Positions 18,704 through 29,361 are shown, counted from the stretch's first letter. The stretch is 64,000 nt of DNA from Candidatus Anammoxibacter sp. (GCA_021777105.1 JAIQZQ010000004.1:34451-98450); one strand, 5' to 3'. Notes: generated from the sequence alone by a model not told the origin. Numbers and translations are program-made.

Positions 18704-19636
18704 TTATTCAAAGATATTTTTAGCTGAATTTATTAGATCATCAGTAATATTGATTTTTATTTTTTTTGCTGTTTTCAAATTCATATCTAAATTAACAACT
18801 TTAGGCGTTATCACGCTTTCTTTTGGGAAATTATTATTATGAATTATATCTTTGGCAATTTCGCCGGCTTGCGCGCCAACCGCAAAATAATCAGGGGAAA
18901 GAGATAACAGCGCTCCTGCTTGCACAAAGCTCCCCGCGTATGTCATTAAGGCGATATTGTTTTCTATAGATAGTAAGATAAGGAATTTGCAGGAATCTAT
19001 TGTCACAATGGTTTGATCTGGCGGAAGCCACAACGCGTCAACGCCTTTTTTGACTAATCGCCTTGCGGCTTTTGGAACGGATTTTTTTAACGATATGTTT
19101 TCAAATACAAGGTCAATATTCTTGTCTTTTAAAAATCGCCTGCCCTCTTCAATTAACAATCCGGTGTTATTTTCATTGTAAATTACACCGATTTTTTTTA
19201 TGTTTGGAATAACTTCTGCTAATTGGGCGAGTTGTGTTTTTGCGGGAACTTTTAGTGTAATGCCGGATATGTTGCTGTGTCCTGATTCAATCAAACCATG
19301 TTTTTCAGGGTTCATAACCATGCAGTATAATATTGGTATATCATCAATCTCGTCTTTCACTAACAATGTGGCGTTTAACCCTATTGTTAGAACAAGCACC
19401 GGCTTTTTCGATTTTATTTTCTTTAATACTTCCCTGTTTTTTTTGAGTTTACTCTCGACAAAGAACGTGGTAATTTTAAAGTCGCATTCGCTCTTAAACC
19501 CTTCTAATGCTTGAGTGTATGGGTGTATATCTTTGCCTTGCACCACCACTATTTCGCTATTATCCGCTAGAGCCTCTGTCAATAGCATAAAGGGGAATAA
19601 TAGTGATAAGAATATTATTAAAAATTTATTTTGCAT
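18704..19636 (-). CDS. ABC transporter substrate-binding-like protein (ABC_sub_bind family), paralog
   Basis: Extensive similarity to the adjacent 17719-18657 product (LTIGLNATLLVKDEIDDIPILYCMVMNPEKHGL; GVIYNENNTGLLI). Confidence 0.85.
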   Translation of the reverse strand: MQNKFLIIFLSLLFPFMLLTEALADNSEIVVVQGKDIHPYTQALEGFKSECDFKITTFFVESKLKKNREVLKKIKSKKPVLVLTIGLNATLLVKDEIDDIPILYCMVMNPEKHGLIESGHSNISGITLKVPAKTQLAQLAEVIPNIKKIGVIYNENNTGLLIEEGRRFLKDKNIDLVFENISLKKSVPKAARRLVKKGVDALWLPPDQTIVTIDSCKFLILLSIENNIALMTYAGSFVQAGALLSLSPDYFAVGAQAGEIAKDIIHNNNFPKESVITPKVVNLDMNLKTAKKIKINITDDLINSAKNIFE

Positions 19637-20633
19637 TTAAGTCTGCTGTAAGCGTTTTTCAATTAAAACTAAAATGTTGTTATTAAAAATTGACGCGCAT
19701 TAATTGAAAAAAACGGCGTTTAAACTATTAATTGATGGCGGTAAAATAAGCTCTGTTAATCTTAAAAAATTGTCGCTGAAGATAGCTTATTCTAAAAAAA
19801 ATATCCCTGTTGTTAAAATTGATTAGATTATATCAAATGGCAATAAAGAAGCATACTAAAAAGTTGGCTTTTGTTTTAAAAATGTGCCACTACAAAGTGT
19901 ACTATAATCGCTTACATTACGTAGTGTATTGGTTGTAATCAAGGTTTTTTTTTAGTGGTTCCGTTAAACATGCCGCAACATAACGATTCGAATATATTTT
20001 TATCCGCTTCTTTATTTGTTGTTGTTTATAATTAATATTGTATATTATTTACTTTAATGGAAATTTGTCGTAAAATGTTTTGTGCCAAATAGTAATGGCT
20101 TTAATTGTAGATTCATCAATTGCGATTAATATGTCAGTATAATGTTGCTTTATGCATATATGTTATAGAGATGAAAAATTGATATAAATCTATTATTTAC
20201 AATAAATTGTTACGAACCTTTTGCAAATTAAATGCAGATTTTACGTAGAATGATAGAATGTAATCAGTAATATGGATGCAGTTTTTATAAAGCGACCGGC
20301 TTGGGGCGCTTTTAAGTCAAATTTTTGACATATAATGACGATCTGAACTAGTTAAACAATTTAATTAAGAGACAACTGTTGCGGCAATATGTATATAACG
20401 AAGTAAAGATCCCGGCTTTTTTCGAAGAATGTGATACATCTACAAAGGAATGGGGATATATTGTTGCTATTTAGATAGTAAACAATATAGTGTGTGGACT
20501 ACTTATATTTAATAATGAGGAATTTTAATTGAGAAGGCGGTTTAAAATTGCGTTTAACCTGTTCTCGCATAGTCTGTGTTTGTATTCTTTGCGCTTTCAA
20601 GCATTATGCTTAATGCCTGGTTTTTACGGAAAG

Positions 20634-20726
20634 TTGGCAAGGTGTTGCAGGTATAAGACAGTTTAACGTCTTATACCAGCGCTACACTCGGGATAGTATG
20701 CACCTTGCCAATAATGACTCGCCCGA
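20634..20726 (+). ncRNA. Candidate structured RNA: long closing helix, internal hairpins, possible pseudoknot; strand uncertain
   Basis: Perfect TTGGCAAGGTG (20634-20644)/CACCTTGCCAA (20701-20711) enclosing perfect GGTATAAGAC (20650-20659)/GTCTTATACC (20668-20677) and ACT-CGGGAT-AGT; TCGGG (20688-20692) can pair with CCCGA (20722-20726). Lies in a ~1.5-kb ORF-free interval. Confidence 0.4.
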
Positions 20727-21180
20727 AAAATACGTTGATACTACAAATTTGCTCATTTACCTAGTTAAGTTAATAAAGGCAAGGCAATTTCAGTTTAATT
20801 TTTAAGTATCGGATATTTTTAAATTTAATTTAACTGAAAACATCAGGTTTTCTGGAAAAATTGCAAACCCATTTTTCTTAGCGCGGTATAGAGAAAAAAG
20901 CGCTATTTGACGATAATTTGGGAAAATAACAATACTTAAGGTTAAAAAATTTTTAAATGTTTTAATTTAAGATCTAATAAAAGCCTCAACTATTCATTGC
21001 CAAATATATTGATATAAAAATAAAGCGGGAAATAAGTTAATATCTACTATAATGGCGGAATAATTAATTCTTGATCTTTTTCCGATATATGGTGTATTAT
21101 TGAACGTCTTTATTTTACATTAGCAGAATCTAAGGCTCTGTTTTTCTGCGTTTTAAATATTTTTTTTAAAAAAGATAAAA

Positions 21181-23124
21181 ATGGAAGAAGTTAAATATAC
21201 AACTTGTCCGAGGGATTGTCCTGATTCATGCGGGATCGTCGCCACGGTTGAAGACGGTAAAATTGTTAAACACACAGGGCAGCCTGATCATCCTATAACG
21301 CGCGGTTTTTTGTGTTATAAGGGCACAAACTATCTTAAACGGTTCTACAGCCCAAATAGGATCTATAATCCTATGCTAAAGAAAGACGGCAAATGGAACG
21401 AAATCAGTTGGGAAGAAGCTTTTAACATAGCGGCGGAGAAGTTGAGTTATTACAGGGACTCTTTTGGCCATAAATCAATTCTTTTTGTCCAATATGGCGG
21501 GATTTTGGCTTTTGTAAATCAATTGGCGGGAAAGATGTTTTTTAACGCTTTTGGAGGGGCCACTTTTGTTAGCGGCGGTTTGAGCCACGACGGCGGGGCT
21601 GCCGGCCAAAAACTTGATTTTGGAACTGTAAGTTGCCATGTGCCTTCTGATATGGTTAACAGCAAGAATATGGTTATTTGGGGCAGAAATCCGGTGGTGA
21701 CAAACCTTCATATGGTGCCGTTTATTAAGGAAGCCAAAGAGAAGGGGTGTAAAGTGCATCTAATCGACCCCATTAAGACTGAGACTTCAAAACACGCGGA
21801 TAAACACTACCCAATAAGGGCCGGCAGCGACGGTTTGCTGGCGATCGGCATTGCAAAGCTTCTTTTAGAGTCGTCTAAAGCTGATGAAGATTTTATAAAG
21901 GAAAGAACAGAAGGTTTTGAGGGGTATAAAAAGATCTTAGATAGCTTTGAGCTTGAACAGATTACGGTTGAGACCGGCCTTAGTATAGATGCTATTAAAG
22001 AATTGGCCGTAATTTATTCTGACGGCAAGCCCACTTCAACCCATCTCGGAATAGGGCCGCAATACTGGCGAAACGGAGCGTCTCATTTTAGGTTAATAGA
22101 TGCTATGGTAGGTTTATCAGGAAACTTGGGCATAGAAGGGGGCGGCGCTAATTACATGCCTGATAGAAGGTCTCATATAGACACCTCGATAGCTGCAAGC
22201 ATAAAACCTAAGGAGAGCCGGACTGTTTTGTTGCCGCAATTGGGCAGGGGCATTTTGGAAGCCGATAATCCTAAAATAAAAATGGCATGGTTTATCACTT
22301 CTAATCCAGTGTCAACCGCGCCTAATTCAAATTTAACGGCGCAAGCCCTTAAAGCTCTTGATTTTGTGATAGTTTCAGACAATTTTATGACGAGCACTGC
22401 GGAGCTTGCCGATCTTTTCTTGCCTATCACCACATATCTTGAAAACACTGACATTACAACTAGCTATTGGCATAATCTTATTGGGTTTGTAAACCCTGTA
22501 ATAGAGCCTCAAGGCCAGGCAAAATCTGATTTGGAAATTTTCACGACTTTGGCTAAAAAAATGGGGATAGACCAGATGGCGGATCTTTCAGGCGATGATT
22601 GGGTTAAAAAGTTATCCCAAAAAATGGTTAACGCTGATCCGTCGTTTTTGTCCGAGAACGGAACGGCCCGGAAAAGCCCGCTTCAGAAAGAGATTCCATT
22701 TGCCGACGGCAAATTTTTAACGGAATCAGGCAAGTTTAATTTTATTCAGGAGTACAAGTATTCGCAAAGGGAGTTAAGCCCTGAATTCCCATTTAATTTA
22801 ATTGCGCCCAAGACTGGCAAGTTGATAAACCTGCAAGCCCTTGAAAAAGACGTTCCTGATTTCCCTACTCTTGAAATGCAACAAGAGAAAGGGGATGCGC
22901 TTAATATAACTGAGGGCGAATTAGTGCGTGTTGTCAGCAAAGTGGGCGAAATTAAGGCGAAAACCATGTTTTCTACAGATGTTTTGCCGGAAAATATAAA
23001 GATAACTCCGGCTGTGTGGAAAGATGATTTAAAAGGCGTTAATGTTTTGCGCGAAGATTTTGTCACAGACAAAGGCAACTGCGCGGCTTTTCATGAGACG
23101 TTGGTAAGGGTAGAAAAAATTTAA
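21181..23124 (+). CDS. Molybdopterin-dependent oxidoreductase (DMSO reductase superfamily)
   Basis: N-terminal CPRDCPDSCGIVATVEDGKIVKHTGQPDHPITRGFLCYKG [4Fe-4S] motif; MoCo-binding regions; C-terminal molydopterin-dinucleotide-binding-like domain. Confidence 0.92.
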   Translation: MEEVKYTTCPRDCPDSCGIVATVEDGKIVKHTGQPDHPITRGFLCYKGTNYLKRFYSPNRIYNPMLKKDGKWNEISWEEAFNIAAEKLSYYRDSFGHKSILFVQYGGILAFVNQLAGKMFFNAFGGATFVSGGLSHDGGAAGQKLDFGTVSCHVPSDMVNSKNMVIWGRNPVVTNLHMVPFIKEAKEKGCKVHLIDPIKTETSKHADKHYPIRAGSDGLLAIGIAKLLLESSKADEDFIKERTEGFEGYKKILDSFELEQITVETGLSIDAIKELAVIYSDGKPTSTHLGIGPQYWRNGASHFRLIDAMVGLSGNLGIEGGGANYMPDRRSHIDTSIAASIKPKESRTVLLPQLGRGILEADNPKIKMAWFITSNPVSTAPNSNLTAQALKALDFVIVSDNFMTSTAELADLFLPITTYLENTDITTSYWHNLIGFVNPVIEPQGQAKSDLEIFTTLAKKMGIDQMADLSGDDWVKKLSQKMVNADPSFLSENGTARKSPLQKEIPFADGKFLTESGKFNFIQEYKYSQRELSPEFPFNLIAPKTGKLINLQALEKDVPDFPTLEMQQEKGDALNITEGELVRVVSKVGEIKAKTMFSTDVLPENIKITPAVWKDDLKGVNVLREDFVTDKGNCAAFHETLVRVEKI

Positions 23125-23183
23125 CAATGGATTACTCATATTTTATTTCAAAAAACCTGATTAGAAATTGGTAATTTGAGATA

Positions 23184-23609
23184 ATGAAAAAAGGTTTTAT
23201 TGCCAGTCTACACGCGCATCCGATCTCTGCTCATTTCCCCAGCGCTTTTTTTCCATTCTCCGCTGTGTTTTTGATTCTATTGATGATTAAGGGCGGCAGC
23301 GCCTTTGAATTGGGCGTTAAATATGCGCTTTGGTGCGGAGTTTTGACAAATCCTGTTGCCTTGGCGTCCGGGTTTTATGATTGGAAGACAAGGTATAAGG
23401 CTGCCCGTGTGCCTATTTTCAAGAAAAAGATAAAGTATTCCATTGCCGCTCAGACACTGGCTATTGTATGCGCTGTTTGGCTATGGTTTGAGCCTGATGT
23501 TTTAACGGCAAGCTCTTATTTGCCGTATATATTTTTAGCGTTGCTTATAACTTCTACTGTTTTTACATTTTTGGTCGGCAGATGGGGCGCGCGGCTTGTT
23601 TATTTGTAA
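23184..23609 (+). CDS. DUF2231-like membrane protein
   Basis: 141 aa, four TM segments; HAHPISAHFPSAFFPFSAVF; ALASGFYDWKTRY. Confidence 0.7.
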   Translation: MKKGFIASLHAHPISAHFPSAFFPFSAVFLILLMIKGGSAFELGVKYALWCGVLTNPVALASGFYDWKTRYKAARVPIFKKKIKYSIAAQTLAIVCAVWLWFEPDVLTASSYLPYIFLALLITSTVFTFLVGRWGARLVYL

Positions 23610-23658
23610 TACCGGCGTTTTTAACTGCGCACAAAATGCAAGAAGAGAAAACTTTCAA

Positions 23659-23889
23659 ATGAACATTGAAACAAAAAAAGATATTAATCGCGCAATAGAA
23701 GCTCTTGTCATGGCAATGGGACGCGAGCAGAACACTCTTGAGTTTTACGAATTTCTTGCTAAAAACAGCCAACACCAAGCTACTAAGAAGTTTTTTGAGG
23801 ATATTGTTGAAAAGGAAGCCGTGGATATTAAACAAACGGAGGATTTCCTTAAAGAGCTTGAAGATTATAAGATGAAGGTTGAAAATTAA
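23659..23889 (+). CDS. Small ferritin-like/rubrerythrin-like protein
   Basis: REQNTLEFYEFLAKNSQHQATKKFFEDIVEKEAVD helix with E..EFY motif; start at 23659 chosen. Confidence 0.6.
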   Translation: MNIETKKDINRAIEALVMAMGREQNTLEFYEFLAKNSQHQATKKFFEDIVEKEAVDIKQTEDFLKELEDYKMKVEN

Positions 23890-23954
23890 GCGCTATGTAA
23901 AAGCGCAAATTAAATGGAATTAATTTATCTGCATTGTATGCGGATTGGTTGTAT

Positions 23955-24893
23955 ATGGAACTTGATGAAAAATACGATGTTATTATGATCGGCGGCGGCG
24001 CCGGAGCTTTGGCTGCGTCTATCTACACATGCCGCGCAGATCTCAAAACGTTGATTCTTGAACGCAAGTATGTTGGAGGCCAGGTTATTATAACGACTGA
24101 TGTTGATAATTACCCTGGGTTTCCTGACGGTATTAACGGCGTGGAATTGATTCAGAGGATGGAGATGCAGGCTAAAAGATTTGGCGTTGAAATAAGGAAC
24201 GAAGAGGTTGTAAAGATTGATGTTGAAGCCGGCAAAAAAGTAGTGACAACTGATTCCGCTGTGTACGCCGCGCCTATTTTGATACTTGCCATGGGCGCTG
24301 ATCCGCGCAAACTGGACGTGCCCGGAGAGAACGAGCTTGTAGGCAGGGGGGTTAGCTATTGCGGGACCTGTGACGGCCCGTTTTTCAGGGATAAGGATGT
24401 TGTTGTCGCCGGCGGTGGCGACTCGGCGATAACCGAAGCCATATTTATTGCCAAGTTTGTTAAAAGCATGACTATTGTGCATAGACGCGACACATTAAGG
24501 GCTGAAAAGATTTTGCAAAATGAGATTACAAGCAACCCGAAAGCGAGTTTTATGTGGAATAGTAAGATTGAGAAAATTTCCGGAAATAATAAAGTCGAGG
24601 AAGTTTCCATAGTTAACGTTGTTGACGGCGGGAAGAAGAATCTTCCATGTGGAGGTGTGTTTATTTTTATTGGCAATGAGCCGAACACTGGATTTCTAGG
24701 CAATTTGTTGCCGGCCGACGCCGGGTCGCATATTGAGACCGATCAAACAATGGAGACTGCCGTAAAAGGTATTTTTGCTATCGGTGACGTTAGAAAGAAC
24801 TCATTCAGACAAATTGCGACTGCGGTTGGCGAGGGTGTCACGGCGGCAATTGCGGCTGAGCATCGACTGGGCGATATGAGAAATAAAGGATAG
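23955..24893 (+). CDS. trxB: Thioredoxin reductase
   Basis: IGGGAGALAASIYTCRA, CGTCDGPFF redox CxxC, VVAGGGDSAITEAIF, FAIGDVRKNSFRQIATAVGEG. Confidence 0.93.
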   Translation: MELDEKYDVIMIGGGAGALAASIYTCRADLKTLILERKYVGGQVIITTDVDNYPGFPDGINGVELIQRMEMQAKRFGVEIRNEEVVKIDVEAGKKVVTTDSAVYAAPILILAMGADPRKLDVPGENELVGRGVSYCGTCDGPFFRDKDVVVAGGGDSAITEAIFIAKFVKSMTIVHRRDTLRAEKILQNEITSNPKASFMWNSKIEKISGNNKVEEVSIVNVVDGGKKNLPCGGVFIFIGNEPNTGFLGNLLPADAGSHIETDQTMETAVKGIFAIGDVRKNSFRQIATAVGEGVTAAIAAEHRLGDMRNKG

Positions 24894-25039
24894 GCATAAT
24901 GAAATCTCGACATATTTGTTAAATACCTTGAAAACAATGTTTTATACCTGTGACTAAATGGACAATCAGGATTGCGAATGGAATAGTGATACCGGAAGTT
25001 ATCAGAAAAGCTTTTAGGTTGGCGGAGTTGGAAAAACTA

Positions 25040-25179
25040 AAGATTTTTTCTGCGTGTTGAGAAAGAGTTTAAATCACGATAAGCCTGTTATAATTGAAGT
25101 TCCTGTTGACTATAGCGAAAATTTAAAGCTTAGCGAAAACTTGGCAAACTTGTGTGTCCGATGTGATAGTAACGGATAA
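25040..25179 (+). pseudogene. Decayed 3' fragment of an acetolactate synthase-type ThDP enzyme gene
   Basis: Frame from 25072: NHDKPVIIEVPVDYSENLKLSENLANL..., the C-terminal signature of acetolactate synthases; upstream sequence is frameshifted or lacks an ORF. Confidence 0.5.
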
Positions 25180-25205
25180 CTTTGAGTATGGGGGGGAGGG
25201 GAAAT

Positions 25206-26630
25206 ATGGCGCAAAAATATAAATATCTTGTGGGAGGCGACAGGGAAGAGTCGAATGAAGAGCTTGTAGTTAAAAGCCCTTTTGACGATTCCATCGTTGG
25301 CGTTACTTATAAAGCTACGGCAGGTGATGTTGAAAATGCCGCAAAGCTTGCGGTAGAAGCGTTTGAACAGACAAAAAAGATGTCAGGTTATGAAAGGTCT
25401 CAGGTTTTAGCAAATATTGCCGGCGGACTCGAAAAAAGAAAACGGGAAGTTGCCGAAGCAATAGCGGGAGAGGCCGGAAAACCTCTGAAATATTCATTGA
25501 TTGAAGTCGAGCGCTCTATTTTCCTATTCCAGATTGCGTCTGAAGAGGCTAAACGGATTACCGGCGAAACAATTCCTTTAGATATAATTAAGGGCTCTGA
25601 AAATACGTTTGCGATAAATAAACCGTTTCCGCTTGGGCCGATTTTTGGAATTACTCCATTTAATTTCCCTTTAAATCTTGTTTCCCACAAAGTTGGCCCT
25701 GCATTTGCCGCAGGGAACACTATAATTATTAAACCTGCTTCGGCTACTCCAATTACCGCTATTCTTTTAGGTGAGATTGTGGCTGATTCGGGCCTGCCAA
25801 AAGGGGCGTTTAGCGTGTTGCCGATGTCGGCCACGCTCGGCGAAGAACTGGTAGCCGACGATAGATTTAGGATGGCCAGCTTTACCGGCAGCCCTAAAGT
25901 GGGTTGGCATTTAAAGGCTGTTGCCGGCAGAAAGAAAGTTACTCTGGAATTGGGCGGCAACGCCGGTTGCGTTATAGATTGCGACGCTAATCTGGATTAC
26001 GCGGCAGACAGATGCTGTTATGGCGGCTTTGTTTATAGCGGCCAAACGTGCATTTCTCTGCAAAGGCTTTTTGCGCATGAAACGGTTTATGATGATTTTG
26101 TCTCAAAATTTGCCGAACGGGTGAATAGTTTGAAGCTCGGGAATCCGCTTGATGAAACAACCGATATAGGGCCGATGATTAATCAGAAAGAGACGGCCCG
26201 CGCTGAACAATGGATAGCCGAGGCTGTTGAAGGCGGCGCAAAAATATTGACAGGCGGCAAGCGTAATGGCACAATATTAGAGCCTACTGTTCTTGAGAAC
26301 ACAAGTTCTGATATGAATGTAAATTGCAGCGAAGTGTTTGGGCCAATTGTCACTGTGACAAAATTTGCGGAATTTAAGGACGCAATCAGGCAAATTGATG
26401 ATTCCGCGTTTGGTTTGCAGGCCGGCATATTTACAAAAAACATTGATAATATTTTTATGGCCTACAATACGCTGGATGTGGGCGGTGTTATTGTGAATGA
26501 TGTTCCAACTTACAGGTTGGATAATATGCCGTATGGCGGCGTTAAAGATTCCGGAACCGGCAGGGAAGGCGTTAGATACGCAATGGAAGAGATGTCGGAG
26601 CCAAAGTTGATGGTATTTAGAAATTGTTAA
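25206..26630 (+). CDS. Aldehyde dehydrogenase family protein
   Basis: GITPFNFPLNLVSHKVGPAFAAGNTIIIKPA; TLELGGNAGCVID; YSGQTCISLQRLF catalytic Cys; EVFGPIV. Start 25206 follows GGGGGAGGGG. Confidence 0.95.
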   Translation: MAQKYKYLVGGDREESNEELVVKSPFDDSIVGVTYKATAGDVENAAKLAVEAFEQTKKMSGYERSQVLANIAGGLEKRKREVAEAIAGEAGKPLKYSLIEVERSIFLFQIASEEAKRITGETIPLDIIKGSENTFAINKPFPLGPIFGITPFNFPLNLVSHKVGPAFAAGNTIIIKPASATPITAILLGEIVADSGLPKGAFSVLPMSATLGEELVADDRFRMASFTGSPKVGWHLKAVAGRKKVTLELGGNAGCVIDCDANLDYAADRCCYGGFVYSGQTCISLQRLFAHETVYDDFVSKFAERVNSLKLGNPLDETTDIGPMINQKETARAEQWIAEAVEGGAKILTGGKRNGTILEPTVLENTSSDMNVNCSEVFGPIVTVTKFAEFKDAIRQIDDSAFGLQAGIFTKNIDNIFMAYNTLDVGGVIVNDVPTYRLDNMPYGGVKDSGTGREGVRYAMEEMSEPKLMVFRNC

Positions 26631-26659
26631 TTGTTTACTTTTAAAGGAGGATTTGCAAT

Positions 26660-27286
26660 ATGAAATGGATTTGTAGAGTTTGTGGATATATGACTGACGC
26701 TGTGGAGCCTCCAAAGGAGTGCCCGGTTTGTTTTGTTGGAAGTTACGCGTTTGACAAAATGGACGATGATTCTTCAGGCGCCGCGTCTGCTGATGATGCG
26801 AAAGCCGAAGCAACAAAAATGCCTGAAGATGAGATTATAAAGAAATCAGCGGATGAAATAATGAAACAGGCGATTATAAAAGAGCAGGAGTCTTTTGAGT
26901 TTTATAGGGACGCGTTAAATATAGTTAAAGACGCCGGAGCTATACAGTTGATTGACGAGCTTGCCAAAGAGGAGCTTGAGCATAAAAATAAGCTTGAGAA
27001 TTTTAAGCCGGAAGATTTAAAGGATTATGAATTAAAGAAAATAAGAGACCTCCGCATTGCCGATTTTCTGGTTGATGATGAAATAACGGATAAGACGGGA
27101 TTCCAGGGCGTTCTAATAAAAGCAATGAAAAAGGAGCAGCATGCGTATGAGTTTTTTACCCGCATGGTTGACTCCGTGGATGACAAAGACGTAAAAAGGT
27201 TGTTTGAAATCATGGCAAATGAGGAGCTTAGCCATAAGAACAAACTTGAGAAATATTATGATGATGTTGTCTATGCTGAAAATTAA
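26660..27286 (+). CDS. Rubrerythrin-like protein (N-terminal rubredoxin-like CxxC pair + ferritin-like domain)
   Basis: WICRVCGYMTDAVEPPKECPVC then EQESFEFYRDAL...EELEHKNKLE...EQHAYEFFTRMV...EELSHKNKLE. Confidence 0.85.
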   Translation: MKWICRVCGYMTDAVEPPKECPVCFVGSYAFDKMDDDSSGAASADDAKAEATKMPEDEIIKKSADEIMKQAIIKEQESFEFYRDALNIVKDAGAIQLIDELAKEELEHKNKLENFKPEDLKDYELKKIRDLRIADFLVDDEITDKTGFQGVLIKAMKKEQHAYEFFTRMVDSVDDKDVKRLFEIMANEELSHKNKLEKYYDDVVYAEN

Positions 27287-27334
27287 TTTCTTTAAAATCA
27301 ATTTTGTTGTTAAACATCTATAAACTGGTTAGTC

Positions 27335-27363
27335 AAAACGGCGCACATATAGTGCGCCGTTTT
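27335..27363 (+). terminator. Rho-independent terminator
   Basis: AAAACGGCGCAC-ATATA-GTGCGCCGTTTT, followed by GTTTT. Confidence 0.85.
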
Positions 27364-27471
27364 GTTTTGGGTATTTATTTGAATTTATAAAATTTACTTT
27401 TCTTTATATTGCGCCTTGTTTATTGGACGCTCAAATTCAATGCTGGTTGTCCTTAAAGGGTTTTTTGTATA

Positions 27472-29286
27472 ATGCCGCAAAAAATAAAACTAAATTTATT
27501 AATTTCAACTCTGTTGCTGCTGCTAATTCCTGCGTTATCGGCTTTTGCGCAGGAAGATCCTTTTGCCGCAAGTGTATCTCCATTAACGAAATCAATACAG
27601 CCGGGCTCTGAGTTTGAGATTAGCGCCCTCATTAAAATCAAACCTCACTATTTTATATATAAAGATAGAACAAAAATTGAGGTTGAGCCAAGTGACGGCT
27701 TTGCATTTGGAGACGTCATATTTCCAAAAGCTGAAACCAAATTTGATAAATTTCTTGAACAGAATGTTGATATTTACAAAGGCTCCCCGTCATTTAGCTT
27801 AAAAGCTTCCGCTAATAATGAAATAAAACCTGGTCAATATGACGTTAAATTATTTGTGTATTATCAGGGCTGTTCTGAAGAGACTTGCTATCTACCCCAA
27901 AGAAAAGAATTTACAATTTCAGTGACGGTATTGGAAGGCAATGCCGCCGGCGGCATTAGCGGCCCTAAATCTTCTTTAAATAATAAACCGGATATATCTC
28001 CTAATAATCCGTTTGCCAACAAAAGCTTGTTGGGGGCATTGGTTCTTGCTTTTATAGCCGGCATTGGGGTAAGTTTTACTCCGTGTATTTACCCTATGAT
28101 ACCTATAACCGTGGCTATTATAGGAGGTCAGGCAAGCCATAGGCCTTTAAAGGGTTTTTACCTTTCGCTTTTCTACGTGCTTGGAATTGCGGTGGTTTAT
28201 TCAGCTTTGGGCGTGGCAGCCGCGTCAACAGGCGCGTTATTCGGTTCCGCCGTTAATAGCCCCTGGGTTGTTGGGTGTGTGGCGGCGGTGTTTATAGCCC
28301 TAGCTTTTAGTATGTTTGGCGTGTATGAATTAAAGATGCCGACCGCAATGGCTGAGAAATTTGGGGGCAAAAAAAAGGGCGGAGGCGTACTGGGAGTTTT
28401 TTTGTTGGGTTTAATTTCCGGCACGGTCGCTTCTCCATGTGTTGGGCCTGTTTTGGTTAGTTTGCTTGTTTTTATAGCAGGCACGGGCAGCAAGGTTTTG
28501 GGGTTCTGGTTGTTGTTTGTTTTTTCGTGGGGAATGGGTTTAATTCTAATCGCAGTAGGCACTTTTTCCGGCGCTATGAATGCGATGCCTAAATCCGGCA
28601 CATGGATGGTGATGGTCAAGAAAGTCCTTGGCGTGCTTCTGCTTGGGGCTGCTTTGTATTATTTGAAAGCAATTATCCCGGAACAAGCCTTCCTTATAAT
28701 ACTCGGCGTATTTTTAATTGTAGTCGGCGTTTTTTCCGGAGGGTTTGACAGGCTTGTCTCTGAAAGCTCAGTCATGCCGCGGGTTAAAAAAAGTTTCGGC
28801 ATATTATGCGTTATATTTGGACTCTATTTTCTTGGAGGCACGCTGCTGACAAAAGGCCTAATCTTGGGACCTTTTGCGTTTTCATCCAACTCTAACGCGA
28901 CTATTGACAATGAAGTTGCGAATCCCGATAAATTCGGGATTGAGTGGATGTTGTCTGAAGAGCAAGGGCTTAAAATGGCTCAAAACATTTCAAAGCCGGT
29001 AATGATTGATTTTTGGGCTGAATGGTGCTCTGTCTGTAAAAAACTTGAGAAGAAGACCCTTTACGACCCAATTGTTATAAACGCTTCTAAAAATTTTGTG
29101 AATATAAAGATTGATTGCACGGATGTTGACGACTCAAAAATAAAGAGTTTGTGGAAAAAATATGGCATTGTTGGGCTGCCCACTATTATTTTTGTTGATA
29201 AAGACGGCGCGGTTTTAAATGATAAAACAGTGAACGGTTTTGTTAAACCAAGCGAATTTAAAAAGATTATGGATAGTGTTTTGTAG
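27472..29286 (+). CDS. dsbD: Thiol:disulfide interchange protein DsbD
   Basis: Signal peptide, N-terminal DsbD alpha domain (CSEETCYLP), 8-TM CcdA-like core, C-terminal thioredoxin domain FWAEWCSVCKKLE. Confidence 0.95.
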   Translation: MPQKIKLNLLISTLLLLLIPALSAFAQEDPFAASVSPLTKSIQPGSEFEISALIKIKPHYFIYKDRTKIEVEPSDGFAFGDVIFPKAETKFDKFLEQNVDIYKGSPSFSLKASANNEIKPGQYDVKLFVYYQGCSEETCYLPQRKEFTISVTVLEGNAAGGISGPKSSLNNKPDISPNNPFANKSLLGALVLAFIAGIGVSFTPCIYPMIPITVAIIGGQASHRPLKGFYLSLFYVLGIAVVYSALGVAAASTGALFGSAVNSPWVVGCVAAVFIALAFSMFGVYELKMPTAMAEKFGGKKKGGGVLGVFLLGLISGTVASPCVGPVLVSLLVFIAGTGSKVLGFWLLFVFSWGMGLILIAVGTFSGAMNAMPKSGTWMVMVKKVLGVLLLGAALYYLKAIIPEQAFLIILGVFLIVVGVFSGGFDRLVSESSVMPRVKKSFGILCVIFGLYFLGGTLLTKGLILGPFAFSSNSNATIDNEVANPDKFGIEWMLSEEQGLKMAQNISKPVMIDFWAEWCSVCKKLEKKTLYDPIVINASKNFVNIKIDCTDVDDSKIKSLWKKYGIVGLPTIIFVDKDGAVLNDKTVNGFVKPSEFKKIMDSVL

Positions 29287-29361
29287 TTTTGACGAGCATT
29301 TAAAGCGGTTACAATAGTTGAGATGATTAATTTTTTAACCTTTTGTTAAGGATATTTAATT

